64,000 nt of DNA, from positions 124,001 through 188,000 of the IMG/VR virus record IMGVR_UViG_3300025121_000282; one strand, written 5' to 3'. Below, one piece after another: positions 38,101-46,314 of the stretch. The notes under the pieces are model-generated. The model was not told the DNA's origin and did not search any database. It saw only the letters and a program-made list of their open reading frames with translations. This DNA comes from a virus. Position numbers and translations under genes: made by a program. The stretch's first letter is position 1; every line of letters begins with the position of its first letter.

Positions 38101-38117
38101 AACCGGAGGTAATTATA

Positions 38118-38495
38118 ATGGGCATGCGCGGTAAAGACTGGTCCCCCAACGAACTGGTTATATTCATCAATCGAGTCATGGCACAACTGGAATACCCGGA
38201 AGAGAATGACGAGAATGACCTCTTGCGAGAGTGTACGTCTCGTCTCCTGGACATTGAGCGCCAGTGTGCTGCCACCTTTGAGGAACTCCAGATTGTTTTC
38301 CCTGAGAGCAGTGAGCCTGTGGGGGTCATCAAGGTGGAAGACCAAACCTGGGAGTACGTATCTGACCTGGATCGTGTCATGTTTGACACGGATACCAACC
38401 GCTACCCCTGCACCTTTGAAGGACATGACGTGGTGGATTATGACTCTACTGCTTATGCCGGGGTTACCCGTCTCTATAGGCGTGTGAAGGAGTAA
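38118..38495 (+). CDS. Hypothetical 125-aa protein
   Basis: GGAGG upstream. Helical N-half (LVIFINRVMAQLEYPEE; ECTSRLLDIERQCAATFEEL), beta-rich C-half. Confidence 0.6.
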   Translation: MGMRGKDWSPNELVIFINRVMAQLEYPEENDENDLLRECTSRLLDIERQCAATFEELQIVFPESSEPVGVIKVEDQTWEYVSDLDRVMFDTDTNRYPCTFEGHDVVDYDSTAYAGVTRLYRRVKE

Positions 38496-38501
38496 ACCAC
38501 A

Positions 38502-38846
38502 ATGGAACAGTATTACGGTGACACCATCGTCTGGATGGCCCGCTGCTTCCCTGGTGACTGGACCTGGGAACGTGTTTACGACGCTTTGAACAATGGTACT
38601 GGGCTGGACCCAATTATCATAGCGTACACCTACGACATGCTCACAGCTTGGTGCATCCAGCGTCTCGTCGAGAAGTATGGCGTGTTTGATGGAGACCAGA
38701 TCTTCCGCAACATGGGGCCCGGTCGCACTTGTTATAGAGTGAAAGAGGGAATGTGTAATGCCCTTCTTGCATCGGGAATTCCAGCCCATGTGAAAGGGGT
38801 ATTTTATCCCTGTGGCGATGAGACCAATTCTCTTCTCCCTCTGTAA
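38502..38846 (+). CDS. Hypothetical 114-aa protein
   Basis: MEQYYGDTIVWMARCFPGDW TWERVY; helical; LLASGIPAHVKGVFYPCGDE. Confidence 0.6.
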   Translation: MEQYYGDTIVWMARCFPGDWTWERVYDALNNGTGLDPIIIAYTYDMLTAWCIQRLVEKYGVFDGDQIFRNMGPGRTCYRVKEGMCNALLASGIPAHVKGVFYPCGDETNSLLPL

Positions 38847-38863
38847 TAACAGGATGTTACAAG

Positions 38864-39124
38864 ATGAACGGCAGAGTTTTCTTTAGGAAGTACGGTAGTG
38901 GCCCCAATACCACCTACATGGTTTTGGGTATTATCAAAGCTCCAGAGGGGACATTCCCTGTAGACACGGTTTGCCCTGTTGTGGGTTACACCATCGGAAA
39001 CACTTCAGTCATCACTGTGGTGACAGACCCTGCTGTAACTTTGGACAGAGCGGAAATGACTAGAGGTATGACTGCTACTGAAATTCTCACCAGTGGCATC
39101 TGGAACAAACACCCTGGGGAGTGA
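38864..39124 (+). CDS. Hypothetical 86-aa beta-rich protein
   Basis: MNGRVFFRKYGSGPNTTYMV; GNTSVITVVTDPAVTLDRAE. TGA overlaps a GTG at 39121. Confidence 0.55.
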   Translation: MNGRVFFRKYGSGPNTTYMVLGIIKAPEGTFPVDTVCPVVGYTIGNTSVITVVTDPAVTLDRAEMTRGMTATEILTSGIWNKHPGE

Positions 39125-39129
39125 ATTAT

Positions 39130-39564
39130 ATGGACGAAGAGTACCTCAACACCGCACTGCAGGTGTGGGCAGATGTCCGATGTAAAGCTGGACTTGCAGA
39201 AATCGAGGCAGCAGCCCTCAACATTTTGAAAGGTGTACCCCCAGACCCGCGGGGCAACAATACCCATGATGGGCACATGCTCGACCCAGAGCGGGGTACC
39301 TTGTGTCTGTGTGAGGTTTGTATTGCAGCGCGCCAATCAGAAGTGGACGAGATTAATCGTAGCGGGTGCGAACCATTCACCCCAGAAGATGTACAGGAAA
39401 TCCGCTATGCGTGGGCACGACTGGCTTTGAGCGATCAGTACGTCAATACGGTTAAAACATCTGTAGGCTTATACTGGGTGGAAATCCATCGAGAAACCCA
39501 ACCGTTTGTCTGGGGAGGGGATAAGAACATAATAACTTATATGGAAGACCTTCCCAGTAACTAA
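39130..39564 (+). CDS. Hypothetical 144-aa protein
   Basis: ATG 39130 is 9 bases from GGGGAG (GTG 39121 possible). TLCLCEVCIAARQSEVDEIN could be a metal knuckle; helical C-half. Confidence 0.6.
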   Translation: MDEEYLNTALQVWADVRCKAGLAEIEAAALNILKGVPPDPRGNNTHDGHMLDPERGTLCLCEVCIAARQSEVDEINRSGCEPFTPEDVQEIRYAWARLALSDQYVNTVKTSVGLYWVEIHRETQPFVWGGDKNIITYMEDLPSN

Positions 39565-39774
39565 TTATGCTTTGTAATTTGTAGCTACGAAAATGTGGGC
39601 TACTAACTCAGCTTTTCTCTTAAAGTGATGGTTAGGGTGTAGAGACTTGTACGAGTGGAATACAAGTCTCCAGAATTCATCCCCATCCTTCTCATTTAAC
39701 CCATCAGTTCTAGCCATTTCCTTGGCCTGTTCCCATAATAGTATGTCTCGGTGATTGTCTGTAATACCCGCCAT
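39565..39774 (-). CDS. Hypothetical 69-aa protein, lone minus-strand gene
   Basis: AAGGAG before ATG 39774. ILLWEQAKEMARTDGLNEKD; HHFKRKAELVAHIFVATNY. Convergent with the 39130 gene (adjacent stops). Confidence 0.6.
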   Translation of the reverse strand: MAGITDNHRDILLWEQAKEMARTDGLNEKDGDEFWRLVFHSYKSLHPNHHFKRKAELVAHIFVATNYKA

Positions 39775-39802
39775 TGTAAATAACTCCTTCTAATAGTATA
39801 AT
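39774..39802 (+). promoter_or_regulatory. Sigma70-like promoter TTGTAA-N17-TATAAT
   Basis: A conventional spacing and -10 box, unlike the recurrent motif; would drive the HNH gene. Confidence 0.4.
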
Positions 39803-39827
39803 TGCCGAATAAAGGACCAATTGTAAC

Positions 39828-40118
39828 TTGCAATGTCCACTATGCAAACGCGAAGTCCCCAATTCTTTATTTGAGGAACATCACTTATCCACACGTCGAA
39901 AATCCGACGAGGTTGAGAAGGTGTGCTCGTCATGTCACAGAACCATCCACGTTCTGTTCAGAGACTCAGACTTAAGGAACTCCACCTTGGATTTAGACTC
40001 GGTGGAAGGGTTGCTAGCCAACGAGCAATTTTGTAAAGCGTTGGTTTTCATCCGGAAGCAACCTCCCGAAAGCTCTATAAAGGTAAGAGAGTCGGCCCGC
40101 AGACGAAAGGGACATTGA
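39828..40118 (+). CDS. HNH-type zinc protein
   Basis: 96 aa from TTG 39828. CPLC at the N-terminus, EEHHLSTRR, VCSSCHRTIHVLF follow the HNH plan (C-x2-C, HH, C-x2-C-H-x3-H). Could nick DNA; a homing or accessory endonuclease, or a non-catalytic relative. TGA inside the next TTGACT. Confidence 0.75.
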   Translation: MQCPLCKREVPNSLFEEHHLSTRRKSDEVEKVCSSCHRTIHVLFRDSDLRNSTLDLDSVEGLLANEQFCKALVFIRKQPPESSIKVRESARRRKGH

Positions 40119-40140
40119 CTCGTGCCCTCTCTGCAAGAAC
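40115..40140 (+). promoter_or_regulatory. Phage promoter motif TTGACT-N16-GAAC
   Basis: Contains the HNH gene's stop; drives the RNA ligase gene. Confidence 0.6.
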
Positions 40141-40178
40141 AATTATAACAGAACTCATCTACAGAGGATTAAACTAAA

Positions 40179-41363
40179 ATGAAAATCAACCTTGCCATGG
40201 TCGAAGCGGCAGTTGCCGGGTGCACCTCATTCGTACGTCGGGAGTTTGTCACCCCCTACGGCAGAGAGTGGGTCTCGTACGATTATTCCTATGCTTACCC
40301 GGCTCTCTTCGAAGAGCACCCCGCACGCCTGGAGTGCCGCGGCATCGTGTTTGACAAGGACACGGGTCAGGTGGTCTGCCGTCCCTACCACAAGTTCTTC
40401 AATGCGGGCGAGATTCCGGGTACCGGGCTGGACAAGCTTGGTCTGGACCGCCCCCACTACATCTTGGAGAAGCTGGACGGGTCGATGATTCGTCCCATGT
40501 GGGTCCATGAAGGTGAAGTCCATTTTGGCACCCGTGCGGGTGTTACCGAAGTTTCGGAGCAGGCCACCGAGTATGCCCGTACCCGGCCTCAGTACCATCA
40601 ACTGTGCGAAGACTTGATGAACATCGGGCACACCCCCATTTTCGAGTGGTGCAGCCTCCAGAACCGGGTGGTGATCGCACACCCTGTCGACCGTCTGGTG
40701 CTGACTGGCATCCGGGACAATCTTACCGGTCTGTATCAGCCCTACACTACCATGCGAGCGATCGCCAACGACTATGGTGTGGAGTGTGTTCGGGCTTTCG
40801 ACCTGAATACCTCTGACCGAGAGGCTTTTGCGGCCTACGTCGCCGACCTTTTGGACATGGAAGGCTTTGTCATCCGATTCGAAGATGGCGAACACCCCGT
40901 GATGGTCAAGGTCAAGGCTGATGACTACGTTCGCCGTCATAAGACCCTGGGCATCCTTCGATCGGAACGAGCCATGTTCGAAACCCTGCTCGACGGTCTG
41001 CTCGACGACGCCAAATCTCGGCTGAATGAGAATGACCTTCCCGCTGTGAATACCTTCGAGGCAGAATTTTACGAGATTCTGAATTGCCGGTCTGCCCATG
41101 CCCTGGAGTTGTTGACCAAGGCCCGGGAGTCTGGGTGCACCCGCAAGGAGTTTGCAACTGAAATCGTCGGGAAGCGCGGGGACCGGGGTGTGCTGTTCAA
41201 CTTGTTCACTCGGGAATACCTCACCATGAAAGAGGTTGCCGATGAATTCATGGCTGTCCTCTCCAAAGAGGGCACCAAAAACGACCCCGACAAGATCCGG
41301 CGCATCCTGATGGCCGATGTGTCGTGGAACCCTGGCCGCAAGATTTCCACCGGAGATGAATAA
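40179..41363 (+). CDS. T4 Rnl1-type RNA ligase
   Basis: 394 aa (T4 Rnl1 is 374). ATP-dependent joining of 3'-OH and 5'-phosphate RNA ends. Motif I EKLDGSM with nucleotidyl lysine K98; upstream LECRGIVFD and YHKFFNAGE typical of Rnl1; motif III FEWCSLQNRVV; motif IV EGFVIRFEDG; motif V MVKVKADDYV. C-terminal ~130 residues helical, as in Rnl1's specificity domain. T4 Rnl1 repairs tRNA cut by host anticodon nucleases; no polynucleotide kinase gene is seen here. Strong GC-rich codons and a dedicated promoter. Confidence 0.9.
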   Translation: MKINLAMVEAAVAGCTSFVRREFVTPYGREWVSYDYSYAYPALFEEHPARLECRGIVFDKDTGQVVCRPYHKFFNAGEIPGTGLDKLGLDRPHYILEKLDGSMIRPMWVHEGEVHFGTRAGVTEVSEQATEYARTRPQYHQLCEDLMNIGHTPIFEWCSLQNRVVIAHPVDRLVLTGIRDNLTGLYQPYTTMRAIANDYGVECVRAFDLNTSDREAFAAYVADLLDMEGFVIRFEDGEHPVMVKVKADDYVRRHKTLGILRSERAMFETLLDGLLDDAKSRLNENDLPAVNTFEAEFYEILNCRSAHALELLTKARESGCTRKEFATEIVGKRGDRGVLFNLFTREYLTMKEVADEFMAVLSKEGTKNDPDKIRRILMADVSWNPGRKISTGDE

Positions 41364-41364
41364 A

Positions 41365-41613
41365 ATGAAACAAATTAAAATTGGCTCCCGGTCTTTCAAT
41401 ATTCTGACTGTTGCCGAGATTGCCAAGCTTACAAACCAACGGTTGTACCAATACCTTCGTACTGCACGAAGTTACCGGGGGTTGTTTGTTTACCACTGTG
41501 CAACGTGTTATGGTCCTTGCGTTCGACCTGAACCTGTAGGCCGTGACGAGCGTATTCCGGCGCTGGATTGGGCTGTTGCGGCGGCAGACCGTGAAAAACA
41601 GCGTAGGAAATGA
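41365..41613 (+). CDS. Hypothetical 82-aa protein with Cys pair
   Basis: ATG 41365, just after the ligase stop. MKQIKIGSRSFNILTVAEIA; YHCATCYGPC; basic helical end. May be a partner of the ligase by position only. Confidence 0.6.
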   Translation: MKQIKIGSRSFNILTVAEIAKLTNQRLYQYLRTARSYRGLFVYHCATCYGPCVRPEPVGRDERIPALDWAVAAADREKQRRK

Positions 41614-41635
41614 CCAACTGACCTAGGACTATAAA

Positions 41636-42271
41636 ATGAACGCCACTCAAATTCGTAAAGAAGCAGAAACAACCGGCACAGACCCCAAAAACTGGGGCCC
41701 TGAAGGTTACCATAGCCTACACTATAATACTCAAAGGGCTGTGCGCAACTTGTATCTGGAACCCGCTCCGTGGGGTACCCCTCAGTATGACACTCCGTTA
41801 ATGTTTACACGCAAACGGGCCATCGAGATGCAGCCGGATTGCGCTGGTAAGCGTTTGGCCGCCCATTTCAATGAGGTCAACGGCGGGCGGTTTGTGTTGG
41901 GAATGGGCATTTATCAAGCCTACTGGCAGTGGCGTCCTGACACTTACAAAGACGCAAATGGTGTCCCTAATCAGCTTGTGGTTGCAGGGGACGGTTTCCC
42001 CATGGCCCGCATCCGGTTTGGTACTGATGGGCTTTGGCGGTGGGACTGGATGCGAAACCCTGACGTGCTTAAAGCCAGTTGTAATTCTGAGATGTGGGGG
42101 ACCTTGACGCAGCCTTACAAGGAATGGACCCCATTTGATCAGTACATGGCTGGTGTGGTAACCAAGAACCTTGGACTCGAAGCTGGTACAGACCTGACCT
42201 TTATGATGGGTGTACCAGTGTCTGAAGACGAATTCATCCGGCTCACCTACGCTGGGCGCAAACTATGCTAG
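41636..42271 (+). CDS. Hypothetical 211-aa protein
   Basis: IRKEAETTGTDPKNWGPEGY; Trp-rich core (QAYWQWRPDTYKDANGVP; GLWRWDWMRNPD). No known fold seen. Confidence 0.65.
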   Translation: MNATQIRKEAETTGTDPKNWGPEGYHSLHYNTQRAVRNLYLEPAPWGTPQYDTPLMFTRKRAIEMQPDCAGKRLAAHFNEVNGGRFVLGMGIYQAYWQWRPDTYKDANGVPNQLVVAGDGFPMARIRFGTDGLWRWDWMRNPDVLKASCNSEMWGTLTQPYKEWTPFDQYMAGVVTKNLGLEAGTDLTFMMGVPVSEDEFIRLTYAGRKLC

Positions 42272-42474
42272 ACGCGACAAAAATCCTCCAGGGGCTGAAT
42301 GACGAGATTGTGTCTGCTGAATTGCGGGTTGCCAAACTTAAGAACATTGAGTACTTGGTTTCCAGTCTTTTGAAGCTGGAGGGGTGGAACGAAGAACAGG
42401 AAGCCGATTGGATGGAACTCTGCAAAATAGCCGCAAACATCGGATATCCTCGACTGGAGAGACACGGGGATTGA
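42265..42474 (+). CDS. Coiled-coil 69-aa protein
   Basis: Overlaps the previous stop by 7 bases. LNDEIVSAELRVAKLKNIEY LVSSLLKLEGWNEEQE. Confidence 0.6.
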   Translation: MLDATKILQGLNDEIVSAELRVAKLKNIEYLVSSLLKLEGWNEEQEADWMELCKIAANIGYPRLERHGD

Positions 42475-42496
42475 CCGGGTTTGATTCCGTGTGAAT
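42471..42496 (+). promoter_or_regulatory. Phage promoter motif, long-conserved type
   Basis: TTGACC-N16-GAAT with spacer GGGTTTGATTCCGTGT, close to those at 29654 and 55009. Contains the stop of the 42265 gene. Confidence 0.65.
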
Positions 42497-42522
42497 TACC
42501 GCAGAAGGAGATCACTATTACA

Positions 42523-42921
42523 ATGGGTACTCGGACCTACGTCGTTTTGACTGCCACCAAGGATGATGACAAGAACACCATCATCGCAGTTGCTACCCAC
42601 TCTGGCCGTTTGGCCACTTTCGAGCGACGCACTCGGGTGTGGGTCTGCCATGAGTGCGCGACCGCACCTCAGCTTGGACAGGACATCTCGGAGCTTCCTG
42701 GTGGTGTATCCCGCATCTACCACCCTCGCAGCGGAGACCCTGTGGTGGTTACTGGATATTTTAAGGAGCCCACCAAGGCTGAGGTCGGTTTTTATAACTG
42801 CGTGGTCTTCAAAGAGGGCCAGTACCCGAGTGTTGTACCTGCCTCGGCTGTCCTGAATGGGAAACCTGGGGTAGTTATCGATTACCAACCTGATGGTATG
42901 GGAGCTTGGGAAGAGACTTGA
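42523..42921 (+). CDS. Hypothetical 132-aa protein, paralogue of next gene
   Basis: TYVVLTATKDDDKNTIIAVA, RTRVWVCHECATAPQLGQDI and GGVSRIYHP align with the 42934 product. This copy has an extra C-terminal domain (PVVVTGYFKEPTKAEVGFYN). Confidence 0.65.
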   Translation: MGTRTYVVLTATKDDDKNTIIAVATHSGRLATFERRTRVWVCHECATAPQLGQDISELPGGVSRIYHPRSGDPVVVTGYFKEPTKAEVGFYNCVVFKEGQYPSVVPASAVLNGKPGVVIDYQPDGMGAWEET

Positions 42922-42933
42922 AAGGTGACCACA

Positions 42934-43161
42934 ATGTCTGAACTTCATAGTTACTATGTTGCAATCCTTCCTAACGAGGATAAGAAGAATGTCATTGGCA
43001 CAGTGGCTGAAAAACTGTCCGACTTGCCAGAATACCCGGGAAGGCGGGTCTGGCTACTCGAAGGGTGCTGCAACGTACCCCAAGTTGGACAGAATTTACT
43101 CGATACTGTGGGGACTGCTACGCACCACTTTCACTCTTACACACCCCTAAACGCAAGGTAA
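42934..43161 (+). CDS. Hypothetical 75-aa protein, paralogue of previous gene
   Basis: SYYVAILPNEDKKNVIGTVA and GRRVWLLEGCCNVPQVGQNL. Tandem duplication of the first half of the 42523 gene. Confidence 0.6.
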   Translation: MSELHSYYVAILPNEDKKNVIGTVAEKLSDLPEYPGRRVWLLEGCCNVPQVGQNLLDTVGTATHHFHSYTPLNAR

Positions 43162-43166
43162 CCTCA

Positions 43167-43451
43167 ATGGTCAGGGAAAACACCCCAGAACTTGAACCGG
43201 CCAACTACGTCTGGATTTATACCGTCGAGTTTTGGCGGCAAGGGGACCGAGACATATACGAGTACGGCCCCTTTGCCAGTTTGAGCGAGGCTGAAACCGT
43301 GTTCCCCATGTTTAAGGACAGGATGGGTGGGTACCAAGGACGAATTGCTCCAACTGCTGTTCCCAAGCCTGTGGCACTAGAGAAATTGAAACACCCCTAT
43401 TTGCATCACGGTGAAACCCAAGCCAAAGCTGTTCTGTTGTTGGGTTGGTGA
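43167..43451 (+). CDS. Hypothetical 94-aa protein
   Basis: YVWIYTVEFWRQGDRDIYEY GPFASLSEAETVFPMF: beta strands then helix. Confidence 0.55.
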   Translation: MVRENTPELEPANYVWIYTVEFWRQGDRDIYEYGPFASLSEAETVFPMFKDRMGGYQGRIAPTAVPKPVALEKLKHPYLHHGETQAKAVLLLGW

Positions 43452-43459
43452 TTAAAATA

Positions 43460-43520
43460 GATGTTTTGTGGGTGGTGAGACCTACCAACATAGGGAGACC
43501 CCACAATGGACAAAACATCT
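43460..43520 (+). promoter_or_regulatory. Long-range stem covering the 43506 start codon
   Basis: AGATGTTTTGT (43460-43470) pairs perfectly with ACAAAACATCT (43510-43520); inside, GTGGG pairs with CCCAC. ATG 43506 and its GGGAGA box lie within the folded region. Confidence 0.5.
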
Positions 43521-43925
43521 GGCGCTCTGCGCGACATTGTAAAAAGCCCAAAACTCAAAGAGATAGAGACACTCCTGGCGAAGCGACTTACCCAGGACTT
43601 ACCCAAAGCCCTGGAGAACATGGGCTGGAAGTTTCTGAGTTCTTGGGCTCCATCCATTCTCAAGGACAGGATTGATAGTTCTTCTTCCGCCAGGAAAGCT
43701 GTAAACGATTTGAGACTGGTGGCTGACTCCGTGGAACGCAGCGAATCGGCTACCGACAAACAAAATTATAAGCGAACCATGGCTATTTTCCATCATTTGA
43801 TTTCTGCCCTGAGTGTATACCAGGAAATCTTCTTCGAAGACCAAGATAAATATATTGAGGACTACTTGTCTGATAGGGTGTGGGACAAGTTTTTGAGTTA
43901 CACCGGAACAGTCGCAGGGGAATAG
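43506..43925 (+). CDS. Hypothetical 139-aa helical protein
   Basis: MDKTSGALRDIVKSPKLKEI ETLLAKRL; charged helices throughout; SALSVYQEIFFEDQDKYIED. Translation may be gated by the stem at 43460-43520. Confidence 0.6.
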   Translation: MDKTSGALRDIVKSPKLKEIETLLAKRLTQDLPKALENMGWKFLSSWAPSILKDRIDSSSSARKAVNDLRLVADSVERSESATDKQNYKRTMAIFHHLISALSVYQEIFFEDQDKYIEDYLSDRVWDKFLSYTGTVAGE

Positions 43926-43926
43926 A

Positions 43927-43952
43927 CTAACCAACTGGTCGCATTATGGAAT
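43927..43952 (+). promoter_or_regulatory. Phage promoter motif, leaderless type
   Basis: CTAACC-N16-GAAT; ATG 43959 follows by exactly 6 bases. Confidence 0.55.
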
Positions 43953-43958
43953 TATAGT

Positions 43959-44279
43959 ATGAACACCGTACCCGACCATCTAGAAGGTAAGGCCCGCGAG
44001 GCCGCCCAAGTAATCATCGACTGTGTGCTGATCCAGAACTCACAAGCACAACTTTCAGAGTCTGTCTTCCTGAGTCCTGAATTTAACCACACCGGATACG
44101 GCAACAACGCGGTTTTGGTTGTTTTGCACGAGGAAGGACCCCACAGGCCTTTCTTCTTGTACAACAATCCCCGCTTGATCGAGATGTACGAGGCTCTCAC
44201 GGAAGAGTTAGCCCTGGTCAGCCTGTGGTGCGAACAGTGTACTGACTGGTGCTCCGCAATCTACACTATGGACAAATAA
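43959..44279 (+). CDS. Hypothetical 106-aa protein
   Basis: HLEGKAREAAQVIIDCVLIQ; NNAVLVVLHEEGPHRPFFLY; LWCEQCTDWCSAIY near the end. Predicted leaderless. Confidence 0.6.
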   Translation: MNTVPDHLEGKAREAAQVIIDCVLIQNSQAQLSESVFLSPEFNHTGYGNNAVLVVLHEEGPHRPFFLYNNPRLIEMYEALTEELALVSLWCEQCTDWCSAIYTMDK

Positions 44280-44280
44280 C

Positions 44281-44676
44281 ATGCCCTCTATCACCTTTTC
44301 TATCACAGTTGACGCCCCCATCGCTGCCACCGCTCTGGAAATGGCAGTGGTACTCAATCAGGCCCTGACCACGGGTCTTGAGACGACTGATACGAATGTT
44401 GTCATTGTAGACAACAAAGGATTCTTTATTCCCGCTCCGCGAGTTGGGGCAGAAACCGTTCGTGCAATTTCTGAAGAGTCGATGAACCACTTCAGGGCCA
44501 GTGCCGTTCTTGAGTCGGTGCCAGCGGTTTTTGCTCACAACTTGGTTGCTGCTCTCAAGCAGGCCTGTGTCGCCTGGGCTCTGAATGATGACGTGACTAA
44601 GGCTGATCTGTACCTTGCCCGAATGAATCTCATTCTAGACGAGGTTAAGATCGGGTTAACGAAAAGTAGGCTGTGA
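44281..44676 (+). CDS. Hypothetical 131-aa protein
   Basis: MPSITFSITVDAPIAATALE, then helices (VFAHNLVAALKQACVAWALN). Shares its last base with the next ATG (TGATG). Confidence 0.6.
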   Translation: MPSITFSITVDAPIAATALEMAVVLNQALTTGLETTDTNVVIVDNKGFFIPAPRVGAETVRAISEESMNHFRASAVLESVPAVFAHNLVAALKQACVAWALNDDVTKADLYLARMNLILDEVKIGLTKSRL

Positions 44677-44960
44677 TGCCCAACACCGAAAAGTCTGAGT
44701 GGTACCTGTGTCTACTTAATAGTGATTCGTCTGTAGACAAAGACGGCATCAGACGGTGGGGCGACGGGGTGATAATTTCTCCGTTTGTGCTGCAGGAAGC
44801 CGGGCTGCAATGCACGCCGGCTCACATTAACGCGTTTCTAGCTGAGACGTATGACTATGTGGGGATGATCGAGAACCAGAGTCTGGAATCAGCAATACGA
44901 GAATTCGGTCATAACACCCACATTTTTGACACTATCACGGGACACACCTGGACTACCTGA
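44676..44960 (+). CDS. Hypothetical 94-aa protein, paralogue of 44979
   Basis: DKDGIRRWGDGVIISPFVLQ EAGLQCTP and IFDTITGHTWTT align with the next gene (DENGIRRWHFNRRVIPYWVF; LVNVFTGRVWVT). Confidence 0.6.
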   Translation: MPNTEKSEWYLCLLNSDSSVDKDGIRRWGDGVIISPFVLQEAGLQCTPAHINAFLAETYDYVGMIENQSLESAIREFGHNTHIFDTITGHTWTT

Positions 44961-44978
44961 TTATAGGGGCCTTCTAAA

Positions 44979-45335
44979 ATGTACACTCTTGAAACTCTCC
45001 CCATCACCGTACATTACCCCTGGATGGAAAAAGAGGTTCTCACCAAACGGGCAAACCTGACGAACGAGTCCAAGTCGTACTCTGACGAGAACGGAATTCG
45101 ACGTTGGCACTTCAACCGTCGTGTGATTCCGTATTGGGTTTTCAAGGAAGCATTTTGTGTTTGTCCCGACACTCAACGGGAAACCTACGAGCGGGAGACA
45201 CAGGAATTTCTGGAATCCTACCGCAGGAATCAGCCCTCCGAGCCCTCCGATGAAGAGCGGTTTGAGGCACTTGCGGCCCACGGTTCTGGTGTACAGCTTG
45301 TAAATGTTTTTACCGGACGAGTCTGGGTGACTTAA
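44979..45335 (+). CDS. Hypothetical 118-aa protein, paralogue of 44676
   Basis: Shares the GIRRW...C.P...TG..W.T framework with the preceding gene; longer N-terminus (MYTLETLPITVHYPWMEKEV). Confidence 0.6.
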   Translation: MYTLETLPITVHYPWMEKEVLTKRANLTNESKSYSDENGIRRWHFNRRVIPYWVFKEAFCVCPDTQRETYERETQEFLESYRRNQPSEPSDEERFEALAAHGSGVQLVNVFTGRVWVT

Positions 45336-45494
45336 ATGGTAATTGTCATCGACCTGAGTACAGGCGAAGAAACACGGGAAGAGAATTGTGAAGTTGAGGT
45401 GGAACCAGTCCCTGTGACCCTTCTACCAATTTTTCCCGAATTAGGACTCCAGGTTGTAGAGGACTCACACTATAATGAAGAAATCTCTGATTAA
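45336..45494 (+). CDS. Acidic 52-aa protein
   Basis: ATG 45336 directly after the previous TAA. MVIVIDLSTGEETREENCEV, very acidic. Confidence 0.5.
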   Translation: MVIVIDLSTGEETREENCEVEVEPVPVTLLPIFPELGLQVVEDSHYNEEISD

Positions 45495-45600
45495 CTGGAC
45501 TCTGATCGGCCACGACCTCCCGTACTATATGACCGGGGATGCGCACCCGGACCTCGATTATGGAAATCCTCCAGCCGGCACCGGGAGGTGTAATCCGTGA
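45475..45600 (+). CDS. Small 41-aa protein
   Basis: AGAGGA before ATG 45475; MKKSLINWTLIGHDLPYYMT, Pro/Gly end. Overlaps neighbours on both sides. Confidence 0.4.
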   Translation: MKKSLINWTLIGHDLPYYMTGDAHPDLDYGNPPAGTGRCNP

Positions 45601-45707
45601 AACGGCAGAAGAGTCACTGGCCAGAATTTTTTCTGGGGCTGACGACCTGCTGTGTAAAATGTTTCCAGGCTAATTGTCCGCGTTTTTTCCCTCAAATTTG
45701 GCTATAA
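45597..45707 (+). CDS. Small 36-aa Cys-rich peptide
   Basis: GTG 45597 (GTGA overlap). WPEFFLGLTTCCVKCFQANC. Its 3' end overlaps the convergent minus-strand gene by 38 bases. Confidence 0.3.
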   Translation: MKRQKSHWPEFFLGLTTCCVKCFQANCPRFFPQIWL

Positions 45708-46014
45708 TCCTGTCCGCAGCTTCCACCATTGAGGCCCAAGTTACAGTTCCATCTGGCAGCGCCCCAAATGGACGGGAAGACTTGTGGTACTGAACCTCCC
45801 TGTTTCGATGGTTGGCTCTGTAAATAGACACAGCCTGCAAAATTACAGCCCTTGGAACATTGTAGTCTTTGGCCCATTGATCAAAATCACAGGGTCCAGG
45901 GACCCGCAGGCTGTCCTTTAGTCTTCTAAAAATCTTGCTAAATAGAAGTTTCTGCCTTTTAGAGTCCACAATTGACTCCACCAAATTTCGTGTGAAGTAC
46001 ACTATACAACACAT
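45670..46014 (-). CDS. Hypothetical 114-aa protein
   Basis: Start at ATG 46014; longer upstream frame is unlikely because it crosses the next gene. VESIVDSKRQKLLFSKIFRR LKDSL, then CDFDQWAKDYNVPRAVILQA VSIYRA (a possible helix-turn-helix). Lone minus-strand gene. Confidence 0.55.
   Translation of the reverse strand: MCCIVYFTRNLVESIVDSKRQKLLFSKIFRRLKDSLRVPGPCDFDQWAKDYNVPRAVILQAVSIYRANHRNREVQYHKSSRPFGALPDGTVTWASMVEAADRIIAKFEGKNADN
45972..45997 (+). promoter_or_regulatory. Phage promoter motif TTGACT-N16-GAAG
   Basis: Lies inside the N-terminal codons of the minus-strand 45670 gene and points at ATG 46030. Confidence 0.55.
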
Positions 46015-46029
46015 TATAAGGTAATTACA

Positions 46030-46314
46030 ATGAACCCTATCACCACTATCCAGCAGCTTGGCGGCATGGGTCGACTTTCGGCCATGATCGGCGCCCACAG
46101 TTTTGTGACTGGCCCCGACTCTCTCACTTTCAAGTGGAAGGTCCAGAGCAGGGCAAATTGTGTTCGCATCATACTGGACCGAGACCTTTACAACCTCTCT
46201 TTCCTCAAGATTCGCGGGACTACGGTGAGGGAGGTCTCTACTGTGGAAATGGTGGACTCCATTGCCCTGAAAAGCGTGTTTGAGCGCGAAACCGGCCTTT
46301 TCCTCAGCCTGTGA
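46030..46314 (+). CDS. Hypothetical 94-aa phage protein
   Basis: IQQLGGMGRLSAMIGAHSFV, SLTFKWKVQSRANCVRIILD, DLYNLSFLKIRG: resembles a small family seen in many phages, function unknown. Confidence 0.65.
   Translation: MNPITTIQQLGGMGRLSAMIGAHSFVTGPDSLTFKWKVQSRANCVRIILDRDLYNLSFLKIRGTTVREVSTVEMVDSIALKSVFERETGLFLSL

Noticed and set aside
40227-41426. 399-codon minus-strand open frame
   Set aside because: Antisense to the RNA ligase, whose five nucleotidyltransferase motifs are clear; a by-product of GC-rich codons.
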